Shown: in pieces, positions 56,844 through 64,000 of the stretch
Layout of the letters: each line of letters starts with the position of its first letter
Numbering within the stretch: the first letter of the stretch is position 1
Origin: Bacteroidota bacterium
GTDB lineage: Bacteria; Bacteroidota; Bacteroidia; Palsa-965
Direction of reading: 5' to 3'
NCBI GenBank assembly: GCA_006218065.1
Contig: VBWE01000032.1
Coordinates: 1 to 64,000 of the forward strand
DNA: 64,000 nt
Position numbers and translations under genes: made by a program
The notes under the pieces: generated by a model
What the model was told of the DNA's origin: nothing
Seen by the model: only the letters and a program-made list of their open reading frames with translations
Database searches by the model: none

Positions 56844-59800
56844 ATGGCAAGGAGGAGAGGAAATACAATTCATTTTTTACTCTTGCTTATGTCGCTTCTG
56901 GCGCATGACGCAACCCTTCGTGCGCAGCAGTATAATTTTCAGCACTACAATGTTTCCGACGGGTTACCGCAATCGCAGATCAACTGCATTTACCAGGACA
57001 GTTATGGGTTTATCTGGATCGGCACCGACGGCGGCGCGGCACGTTTCGACGGAAAAAAATTCGTGGTTTTTGACACAGATAACGGGCTGCTCCAGAACAG
57101 GGTTCGCGGCATCAGTGAAACCGGCCAGGCCATTCTTATCGCTTCCGACAGCGGCATCTGCGAAGTAACCGGTAAAGCTGTACACAAAATCCGTTTCAAT
57201 CCTTCCTCCGGAATTGATAAAGTACGCGGTTTTGCAAAGGGAGCGAAGGACGAAATCCTGGTGATGACCAATGCCGGTTTGTGGAAATATGAGAACGGCG
57301 CAATAAGCCGGCTTTCACTCGGAAGCCCGGTAAATATACTCGAGGTACGTACCGTGTATGTTGACAGCAAAGGTATTTTGTGGGTCGGTACCGAACGGAA
57401 CGGGCTCTTCCGTTTCCAATGGCAGCAGGGAAAATATATCATCCAGCCTTTTGCTTCGCAGTCCGACCTGTCGGTTCAGAAAATACGGGGGGTGATTGAA
57501 CACGAACGCGGCGAACTGTGGGTGGCCACTTCGGGCGAAGGGTTATTTTCTTTCGACGGGTCTTCCTATACCCGGCTGCAGTTACCGGAAAATGAAAACG
57601 TCGCTTTTTTCACTTCCACATGCAAAGATGCCGATGAAAATATGTGGTTCGGAAGCTGGGGCGGCGGCCTGGTGCAGTACAAAAAATCCGTTTTCAAATC
57701 ATTCAGTAAAAACAACGGTCTTTACGACGATGTGATCTCCTGTCTTTTCGCCGACCGTGACGGCAACGTCTGGATCGGTTCATTCACTTCGGGTGTGATG
57801 GTTTATGCGGGGCAGCAGTTTTCCATGTTTACCAAAGCAAGCGGCCTGCCTGATGAAAATATCCGGAGCATCGTTTACGATGAAAACAGCAACGTCTGGA
57901 TGGCGACCCTCGGCGGGCTGGCACGTTTTGACGGAATCGAGCTGACTACGATTACCGAAAAGGAAGGATTGAGCTACAACCGGATCGGGGCGCTGGCTTC
58001 CGATCAGAAAGGGAAACTATACATCGGCACGTTGAGCGGTGAAATCAATGTGCTTGAAAAAGGAAAAATTACGGTTTACAAAGACCGGGAACAATTGCCC
58101 GCAGGTGAAATCATCAGCCTCGCATACGGCAAGGACGGATCGCTGTGGATCGGTACCGTGTATGCCGGCCTGGTTCGTTTCCGCGACAATACATTCGAAC
58201 GGGTTGCATCCGGCGGATTGCTGGAAGGAAATCCGATCTGGGCGCTCCATGAAGACACGGCGGGAACGCTCTGGCTGGGAACCGAGAAAGGAATCCTGCG
58301 CATGGAAAACGGCGAGCCGCAGAAAATCAAATCGAAAAACAAACGGACCTCACCTGAAATAAGAATCAACGCCATAACCAGCGACAAAGACTATATCTAT
58401 TTCGCTACCTACGGTACAGGCGTATGGCGTTACGAACTGAAAAAACAGGCCCTGCAGTTTATCGATAAGAAAGAAGGCCTGTCGAGTAATTATACAACCG
58501 GTTTCCTCTGGCTGAATAACAACAAGATGCTGCTCGTATCCACGATAACCGGCCTGGACCGGGTGGAATTTATCGGGAACATGACGACTACTTTCCGGCA
58601 TTTCGGCAAGGCGGACGGTTTGGGAAACATGGAATTTTCGCCCGGGGCGATGACGCTCGGCAGGGACGGGAAAGTGTGGCTGGGAACTTCGTCAGGCGCT
58701 ATTATTTATGATCTCGCTGCGGAAAAACGTAATAAGGCAAAACCACTGGTGGTGTTGCGCGGTTTGAGCATGATGAATGAAAAACCGGACTGGACGAATT
58801 ATTCGGACAGCATTTCATCCAAGCTCAACATTCCTGTAAACCCGGAATTCCCGCACGACAAAAATTACCTCAGTTTCGATTTCGCCGCAATCCAGTTCGG
58901 CCCGGGTGTAAACCTGCGCTACCAGTATAAGCTCGAAGGATATGATGCCGACTGGGGACCACCGTCCGAATCGGGGCTGATCAGTTATTCAAACCTGCCG
59001 CCCGGCGATTACCGGCTGCTTGTCAAAGCGGGCAACAGTGCAGGCGCCTGGAGCGAACCGGCCGTATTCGCTTTCCGCATCACCCCGCCTTTCTGGAAAA
59101 CCTGGTGGTTCTTTCTCGGCATGCTCCTGCTCATCTTCCTGATCTGCCTGGGGCTTATGCTTTTTTACCGCCGCGTGAAAAGCGAATTCATGTCGAAGCG
59201 GGAAACCGAATACATGCTTCCCACCAGCCGCATGATCCTGTTTTTTGCCGCCACCGTGTACCCGCTCGATTGTATTCTCTGTTCGTTGTTTGACAGGACG
59301 GTGAATATGCAGCCGGTTGTGGCCTGCCTGATCGCCGTGTTGTTGCTGGGACTTGCGGCCGGGACGTATTTCTACGAATACTTCCGGAAAAACATCAGCC
59401 TGCTCATGACGGTTTTGTTTCCGCTGGTTGTTTTTCATTTCCTCTACCTCAATAAGATAAACCAGCTTTCGCCGGTAACGGTTACTGCGCTCATTATTTC
59501 CATTCTTGCGCTCGGCATCGTGGTGGATTCCTGGCGCTCGCTTGCCGTTATTTCCGGTTTCGTAATCATTTTCGGATCGTGGCTCGGTTTCTCCGTGGAT
59601 GCGCCGCAATATAATCCCTGGCTTTTTGTACTCGGCATCATCACCAGCCTGCTCATCGCTTTCCTTGCGCTGCTCGTGCGGCACAATATGTTCAACAGGC
59701 TGATATTCGCCGATACGGCCATCAACAGCAGCTGGAGTATCGTACTCGCAGCGGACAAATCGGGTAAGATCATTTTTGTAAGCCGCAGCGTACGTTACCT

Positions 59801-62072
59801 GCTCGGTTATACGGAAGACGAATTGATGGGCGACGGCTGGTGGAAGGTGAGAAGCGACGACCAGGAAGAAAACGACCGTATTAAAAAGAACGTGATCGAC
59901 ATGAATTCGTCGCAGCGGCAGAGCAGTTACATTACCGCTGTAAAAACGAAAAACGGCAAACTCCGCTGGATTCAATGGGTGGATACCATGCTCGAAAGCG
60001 GCGTGAAGGTGGGCATCGGGCAGGATGTAACCGACCGCAGGGAAATCGAACAGCGGTACAGGCATATCGTGGAAGCGGCCAACGATATTATTTATACGAC
60101 GGATTTTCGCGGCAATTTTACGTACATCAATGAAGTGGGTGCAAAGCTCACCGGTTACAGCCGCGAAGAACTGAACAAGATGCGCTTCTTCGACCTGCTT
60201 CCTGCATCGAACCGCGAAGAAGTAGTCCGGTTTTACCAGCGCCAGTTCACGAAAAAGGCGGTCAGCTCGTACCATGAATTCATGATCCACCATAAAGACG
60301 GTCATGAAATCTGGGTAGGACAAACCGTGCGTGCCTTGTTCGATGAACACCGCCGCGGGTACATTAAAGGTTTCCAGTCCATCGCGCGCGACATCACGGA
60401 GAAAAAACGGTACGAAGAAGAACTGGAAAAACTGTCGCTCGTGGCCAGCGAAACCATCAACGGCGTCCTGATCAGCGACCCGGAAAACCGCGTGGAATGG
60501 GCCAATGAAGGTTTTACGCGCATCACGGGTTATCTCCTGCGGGAAATCAAGGGAAAGCGGATCGGCGATTTGCTGGCCGGCGAAAAAACGGATCTCGAGA
60601 CGATCGAAGTGGCGCGGCGGAAAACGGCACGCGGCGACGGGTTCATCATCGAACTGCTCGTGTATCATAAAGACGGCCGCGAAATATGGATTTCGATTTC
60701 CAATACGCCGATCGTGGACGAGAACGGAAAAATGCTGAAGCAGATCGAAATTTTCACCGACATCACGGAGAAAAAAGCGTACGAAGAACAACTCAGCCGG
60801 TATTCCATCCGGCTCGAAATCCTGAACCGGGCCAAGCAGGATATTCTCCAGGCGCAGAATATGCAGGAAATGACGCAGAGCGCGCTGTACAACCTGGCCC
60901 GGCGGATCAGTTACTGCAACCGGCTTTCCATGGCCATCTTCGATCATTCGCGCGGCATGGCCGACTTGTATTACATCGACATGGATAATAAAAACGAGAT
61001 GGTGCAGAAAGAATATGCGCTCGGTGATTTCCGCAGCCTGCCGTACCTGCGCGAAAACAAACACATGCTCGTGCACGATCTCGAAGTGGAAGAAATTCTT
61101 TCCGGAACGGACAGTGAAAACCTGAGTTACGGTGTCCGCTCGTACCTGATCATGCCGCTTTATTCGCAGAACGAACTGATCGGCTCGATCAACCTTGGTT
61201 CGTCAAAAACGCATGCGATCACCGACGATGATGTACAACTGGTGCGCGAAGTCTCCGATTCCATGGCTATCGCGGTCCAGCAGCGCCGCTACCAGGAAAT
61301 CATCATGCAGAAGAACAAGGACATTTCCGACAGCATCAACTACGCGCAGCGTATCCAGGAAGCGATCCTGCTTCCCGGCGATATGCTGAAGCAGGAACTG
61401 AACGACGCTTTTGTTTTTTACCAACCGAAAGACGTACTCAGCGGCGATTTTTACTGGGTGGAGAAGTGGGACAAACTGACTTATGTGGCCGTAGCCGATT
61501 GCACGGGGCACGGGGTTCCCGGCGCGCTGCTCAGCCTGATGGGAAATAACCTGCTGTACCAGTCGGTGCAGGAACGTCACCTGAACCGCCCGGCTGCCGT
61601 GCTCGATTATATCAATACAGGCATCCAGAAAACGCTGAACCAGTTCAAAACCGCCGGCGAAATGCTCGACGGCATGGATATCGCGCTCTGCATTTTCGAT
61701 CACGAGCATAACCGTTTGTTTTACTCCGGCGCCGTGAATCCCTTGTGGATCGTGCGCGACGGCGTGATCATCGAAGTGCGCGGCGACCGGTATTCCATCG
61801 GCAGCTACAGCGAAACACCGTTCCGTTTCAGCAACCACGAAGTGGAATTGAAAGCCGGCGATATGATTTACCTGTTCAGCGACGGTTTTGCGGACCAGTT
61901 CGGCGGCCCCAATTTTAAAAAATACTCGTACGCGCGGCTGCGCGATTTACTCACCCGCCACGCGCACCTGTCCACCGAAGAACAAAAGAAAATCGTGGAA
62001 GACGCTTTCGTAAACTGGCGGAACGGGAATACGCAAACGGATGATGTGTGCGTGGTGGGGATTAAGGTGTGA
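56844..62072 (+). CDS. Giant sensor: Reg_prop propeller, Y_Y_Y, membrane block, three PAS, GAF, SpoIIE phosphatase
   Basis: 1742 residues from the ATG at 56844, whose first 28 residues form a signal (M-A-R-R-R-G-N-T-I-H-F-L-L-L-L-M-S); the frame goes back to 56796. Residues about 38-650 are two-component-regulator propeller blades (G-F-I-W-I-G-T-D-G-G, G-N-V-W-I-G-S-F). About 693-750 is a Y_Y_Y domain. TM near 752-775, then several more TMs to about 955. Three PAS domains near 955-1063, 1069-1186 and 1196-1313, a GAF domain near 1323-1480 and a SpoIIE PP2C phosphatase from about 1500 (A-D-C-T-G-H-G-V-P-G-A). No histidine kinase is seen, so output is probably dephosphorylation of an anti-sigma-antagonist or similar. 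Confidence 0.9.
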   Translation: MARRRGNTIHFLLLLMSLLAHDATLRAQQYNFQHYNVSDGLPQSQINCIYQDSYGFIWIGTDGGAARFDGKKFVVFDTDNGLLQNRVRGISETGQAILIASDSGICEVTGKAVHKIRFNPSSGIDKVRGFAKGAKDEILVMTNAGLWKYENGAISRLSLGSPVNILEVRTVYVDSKGILWVGTERNGLFRFQWQQGKYIIQPFASQSDLSVQKIRGVIEHERGELWVATSGEGLFSFDGSSYTRLQLPENENVAFFTSTCKDADENMWFGSWGGGLVQYKKSVFKSFSKNNGLYDDVISCLFADRDGNVWIGSFTSGVMVYAGQQFSMFTKASGLPDENIRSIVYDENSNVWMATLGGLARFDGIELTTITEKEGLSYNRIGALASDQKGKLYIGTLSGEINVLEKGKITVYKDREQLPAGEIISLAYGKDGSLWIGTVYAGLVRFRDNTFERVASGGLLEGNPIWALHEDTAGTLWLGTEKGILRMENGEPQKIKSKNKRTSPEIRINAITSDKDYIYFATYGTGVWRYELKKQALQFIDKKEGLSSNYTTGFLWLNNNKMLLVSTITGLDRVEFIGNMTTTFRHFGKADGLGNMEFSPGAMTLGRDGKVWLGTSSGAIIYDLAAEKRNKAKPLVVLRGLSMMNEKPDWTNYSDSISSKLNIPVNPEFPHDKNYLSFDFAAIQFGPGVNLRYQYKLEGYDADWGPPSESGLISYSNLPPGDYRLLVKAGNSAGAWSEPAVFAFRITPPFWKTWWFFLGMLLLIFLICLGLMLFYRRVKSEFMSKRETEYMLPTSRMILFFAATVYPLDCILCSLFDRTVNMQPVVACLIAVLLLGLAAGTYFYEYFRKNISLLMTVLFPLVVFHFLYLNKINQLSPVTVTALIISILALGIVVDSWRSLAVISGFVIIFGSWLGFSVDAPQYNPWLFVLGIITSLLIAFLALLVRHNMFNRLIFADTAINSSWSIVLAADKSGKIIFVSRSVRYLLGYTEDELMGDGWWKVRSDDQEENDRIKKNVIDMNSSQRQSSYITAVKTKNGKLRWIQWVDTMLESGVKVGIGQDVTDRREIEQRYRHIVEAANDIIYTTDFRGNFTYINEVGAKLTGYSREELNKMRFFDLLPASNREEVVRFYQRQFTKKAVSSYHEFMIHHKDGHEIWVGQTVRALFDEHRRGYIKGFQSIARDITEKKRYEEELEKLSLVASETINGVLISDPENRVEWANEGFTRITGYLLREIKGKRIGDLLAGEKTDLETIEVARRKTARGDGFIIELLVYHKDGREIWISISNTPIVDENGKMLKQIEIFTDITEKKAYEEQLSRYSIRLEILNRAKQDILQAQNMQEMTQSALYNLARRISYCNRLSMAIFDHSRGMADLYYIDMDNKNEMVQKEYALGDFRSLPYLRENKHMLVHDLEVEEILSGTDSENLSYGVRSYLIMPLYSQNELIGSINLGSSKTHAITDDDVQLVREVSDSMAIAVQQRRYQEIIMQKNKDISDSINYAQRIQEAILLPGDMLKQELNDAFVFYQPKDVLSGDFYWVEKWDKLTYVAVADCTGHGVPGALLSLMGNNLLYQSVQERHLNRPAAVLDYINTGIQKTLNQFKTAGEMLDGMDIALCIFDHEHNRLFYSGAVNPLWIVRDGVIIEVRGDRYSIGSYSETPFRFSNHEVELKAGDMIYLFSDGFADQFGGPNFKKYSYARLRDLLTRHAHLSTEEQKKIVEDAFVNWRNGNTQTDDVCVVGIKV

Positions 62073-62081
62073 GCTTTGCCG

Positions 62082-62720
62082 TTACTTTTTCTTTAACTCT
62101 ATTATACAATACTCTACATAACACCTTGCATTTTTGCCTTTACGGCGAATATAAACAACATGAAGCCCATAGTGCGTTGATACTATACCCACTTTTTTAG
62201 CTTCGATCTTCCTAGCCTGGTCATTAAATTGCGGATCAAGGTACGTGGGATAAGAATAACCGAAATCACATTGAGGCATAATGGAGTCCGAATAAGGTGT
62301 TAAAACGCAAAGGCTGTCAATCCCGATTAAATCAACTTGTTTTTGGAACTGCTTTGCTAAAATAAGTGCCCTGGCAGGTTTTATTTTGGACGTATCGATA
62401 TATATCTGAGCAAATGAAAAAGGGATTTCCTCTTGCGCAAAAAATGGTTTTATTAAGAAATACCGGTCTGAATATTCGAATACAAGTACAGCACCGGTCT
62501 TATTGAAAAATATAAGCGAATCATCTTTGTTCTCGAATTGCGGGTTTTCTATATTCCGGTGAATGTGGTATGCCTTGTATGGCATACTGCTGTACTTTGA
62601 AACGATTACTGAATCATTTGCAGCTGTTTCGAATTCTGCAATAATGGCTTGGACATTCTTTTCCTGTGCATTGCATTTGTATAAGGCAAAAACAAGAAAG
62701 CAAGAAAGAAGAATTCTCAT
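62082..62720 (-). CDS. AT-rich secreted protein of unknown function
   Basis: 212 residues with a short signal peptide (M-R-I-L-L-S-C-F-L-V-F-A-L-Y-K-C-N-A-Q). The base composition is clearly more AT-rich than the neighbours (runs such as TTTTTCTTTAACTC and many TTA/ATA codons), which suggests recent entry. The mature part is mixed beta/alpha with F-D-F-G-Y-S-Y-P-T-Y-L-D-P-Q-F and no family I recognise. It ends 10 bases from the giant sensor (convergent) and follows the DUF4159 gene on the same strand by 10 bases. Confidence 0.65.
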   Translation of the reverse strand: MRILLSCFLVFALYKCNAQEKNVQAIIAEFETAANDSVIVSKYSSMPYKAYHIHRNIENPQFENKDDSLIFFNKTGAVLVFEYSDRYFLIKPFFAQEEIPFSFAQIYIDTSKIKPARALILAKQFQKQVDLIGIDSLCVLTPYSDSIMPQCDFGYSYPTYLDPQFNDQARKIEAKKVGIVSTHYGLHVVYIRRKGKNARCYVEYCIIELKKK

Positions 62721-62729
62721 CGTTGTTTG

Positions 62730-63425
62730 TTACGGCTTCTTCCCGTGCTTCGATTCGCCGCCCATGAGCGCGTAGGTAACCAGGTTGGCGCCCATCTTCA
62801 GCGCTTTGGTACGCGCTTCCTGTGAATCGTGGTGTACTTCGGGACTTTCCCAGCCGTCGCCTAAATCGCATTCGAAATCATAAAAGCAAACGAGGCGGCC
62901 CTGCCAGATGAGCCCGAATCCCTGCGGCGCTTTTTTATCGTGCTCGTGAATTTTCGGAAGACCTTGTGCAAAATCATATACCTGGTGATAGATGGGATGC
63001 GAGAAAGGCAATTCGATAAGATCGAGTTCAGGGAAAATTTTTTTCAGCTGCGGGCGGATGAATTTGTCCAGGCCGTAGTTGTCGGAAATATGCAGAAAGC
63101 CCCCGGCAATCATATAGTTCCGCAGGTTGTCCGCTTCCTGTGCCGAAAAAACCACGTTGCCGTGACCGGTCATGTGGATGAACGGATGGTTGTAAATATC
63201 CGGGCTGCCCGCTTCCACAACGGCCTGCTCGGGGTTGATATTCGTTTTCAGGTTTTCGTTGCAGTATTTGATCAGGTTCGGCACCGATGTTTCCAGGTTA
63301 GCGTACCAGTCGCCGCCGCCGCTGTATTTCAGCAGGCCGAGCTGGTAAGTGGCCGCCGGCTTCGTGAACGAAGTAAGCAGGACGAACAAACCGATGGAAG
63401 AAAAAAGGATTTGAAATTTTCGCAT
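62730..63425 (-). CDS. DUF4159 domain protein, secreted
   Basis: 231 residues. Signal peptide M-R-K-F-Q-I-L-F-S-S-I-G-L-F-V-L-L-T-S-F-T. The mature part matches DUF4159: L-G-L-L-K-Y-S-G-G-G-D-W-Y-A-N, then H-P-F-I-H-M-T-G-H-G-N-V-V-F-S, G-G-F-L-H-I-S-D-N-Y-G-L-D, H-P-I-Y-H and W-E-S-P-E-V-H-H-D. The domain has a type 1 glutamine-amidotransferase-like fold. Its role is not known; it is often near PD40/OmpA-type proteins, as here. It starts 9 bases past the PD40 gene on the same strand. Confidence 0.85.
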   Translation of the reverse strand: MRKFQILFSSIGLFVLLTSFTKPAATYQLGLLKYSGGGDWYANLETSVPNLIKYCNENLKTNINPEQAVVEAGSPDIYNHPFIHMTGHGNVVFSAQEADNLRNYMIAGGFLHISDNYGLDKFIRPQLKKIFPELDLIELPFSHPIYHQVYDFAQGLPKIHEHDKKAPQGFGLIWQGRLVCFYDFECDLGDGWESPEVHHDSQEARTKALKMGANLVTYALMGGESKHGKKP

Positions 63426-63434
63426 GGGATTAAA

Positions 63435-64000
63435 CTACTTGGTAAGAACCATATCTTTTTTGATCTCGGGAATCGAACCGATATCAAAAACCAGTACGTT
63501 GTCGATAAGCGTTTTGTAACCGGCGGCTTCGATGTTGATCACGTATTTGCCCGGGGGAAGCGCCATCACGTATTTCCCGTTCTGCGGAACCGGTTTGTAC
63601 GTACCGACTTCTTCCTGCGATTTCGAATTGGTTACGGTGATAATCGCATCGAGGTTTTTGCTCGAGTCGGGGGTAAGTATTTTACCGGTTACCAGCGTGT
63701 AACTGGTTTCCTGGATTTCATCGAACACGACGCGGAAAATATCGAGATCGCCGACACCGCCTTCACGCACGGTAGAAATATACGCGACACGGTTATTCTC
63801 CGTAAACGAAATCGTCACGTTATCGTCCGGCGTGTTGATCGGGTAGCCGATATTTTTCGGGTTTGTCCAGGTATTGTCTTCTTCGTTCCAGGTGCTGACG
63901 AAAATATCGTAGCCGCCCATGCTGTTATGTCCTTTGGATGCGAAGTAAAGCGTTCTTCCGTCGGGCGCCATGAAAGGAAAATCTTCATCGTACCCGGAAT
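63435..64000 (-). CDS. PD40-repeat protein, C-terminal part (5' end outside the window)
   Basis: The frame is open to the right edge; residues S-G-Y-D-E-D-F-P-F precede the visible Met at 63971, so the start lies beyond the window. Visible blocks are WD40-like PD40 units (F-M-A-P-D-G-R-T-L-Y-F-A-S-K-G-H-N-S-M-G-G-Y-D-I-F, then V-A-Y-I-S-T-V-R-E-G-G-V-G-D-L-D-I-F) and a carboxypeptidase-regulatory-like unit (L-P-P-G-K-Y-V-I-N-I-E-A-A-G-Y). It ends at K-D-M-V-L-T-K without an OmpA peptidoglycan domain, so it is not a complete PorE-type protein. Confidence 0.85.
   Translation of the reverse strand, partial: SGYDEDFPFMAPDGRTLYFASKGHNSMGGYDIFVSTWNEEDNTWTNPKNIGYPINTPDDNVTISFTENNRVAYISTVREGGVGDLDIFRVVFDEIQETSYTLVTGKILTPDSSKNLDAIITVTNSKSQEEVGTYKPVPQNGKYVMALPPGKYVINIEAAGYKTLIDNVLVFDIGSIPEIKKDMVLTK

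Noticed and set aside
58989..61076. 695-residue minus-strand frame opposite the giant sensor
   Set aside because: Shadow of the PAS/GAF region; no domain or promoter.

Overview
The window is a gene-dense stretch of a Bacteroidota chromosome at roughly 50% GC. Four things point there. It carries type IX secretion hallmarks: two PorP/SprF-like membrane proteins, each directly behind a giant adhesin with a type B gliding-motility sorting tail, plus one protein with a type A sorting tail. It has a 287-residue Bacteroidota-type primary sigma factor and the long Bacteroidota form of GAPDH. Many genes have the Bacteroidota -7 box TAnnTTTG close to the start codon. Shine-Dalgarno sequences are mostly absent. 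Order and genus cannot be fixed from the sequence alone. No rRNA, tRNA, CRISPR array, prophage or intact insertion sequence was found.

Layout. 1-4.9 kb: end of an acyl-CoA reductase, then a PKD-repeat adhesin with its PorP/SprF partner. 5.1-7.1 kb: small minus-strand genes (GNAT, TfoX-like, secreted unknown, VOC). 7.4-11 kb: dapD and two unknowns. 11.1-14.3 kb: a second adhesin (Kelch-like) plus PorP/SprF pair. 14.3-20.9 kb: lhgO, an FGE-like lipoprotein, an SGNH/MBOAT acyltransferase pair, a PmtA-like methyltransferase and hemE. 21.1-24.3 kb: a probable stress cluster (Pro-rich peptide, universal stress protein, aromatic/His-rich secreted protein, DUF2267). 24.4-32.4 kb: TonB-dependent receptor, CPBP protease, PBP4-type dacB with a pterin dehydratase, MmcQ/YjbR protein, M13 peptidase. 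32.7-38.5 kb: RecB/AddA-like helicase, di-haem peroxidase, type A T9SS cargo. 38.5-49 kb: Hsp20, cmk, zinc-ribbon membrane protein, VOC, methyltransferase, ispH (frameshifted), GAPDH, rpoD, HtrA protease. 48.9-56.5 kb: two translationally coupled operons (unknown-dapF-membrane protein-papain-like protein; GNAT-multihaem cytochrome-mltG) and ppa. 56.8-64 kb: a 1742-residue propeller/PAS/GAF/phosphatase sensor, an AT-rich unknown, a DUF4159 protein and the end of a PD40 protein.

The genes work mainly in core metabolism and the cell envelope: meso-diaminopimelate and lysine (dapD, dapF), peptidoglycan (dacB, mltG), haem (hemE), isoprenoids (ispH), envelope proteolysis, T9SS surface display and acylation of a surface polymer.

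The most unusual feature is between the genes. At least ten complex inverted repeats sit in intergenic spaces. Five belong to one family whose arms are tandem 7-bp words (ATTnnnG in one arm, the reverse complement in the other, in strict 7-bp register). Others are built from 6- or 8-bp words or are nested perfect palindromes. I know of no named family that matches. A perfect 12-bp inverted repeat centred on the -7 box of the TonB-receptor promoter is a second strong regulatory signal.
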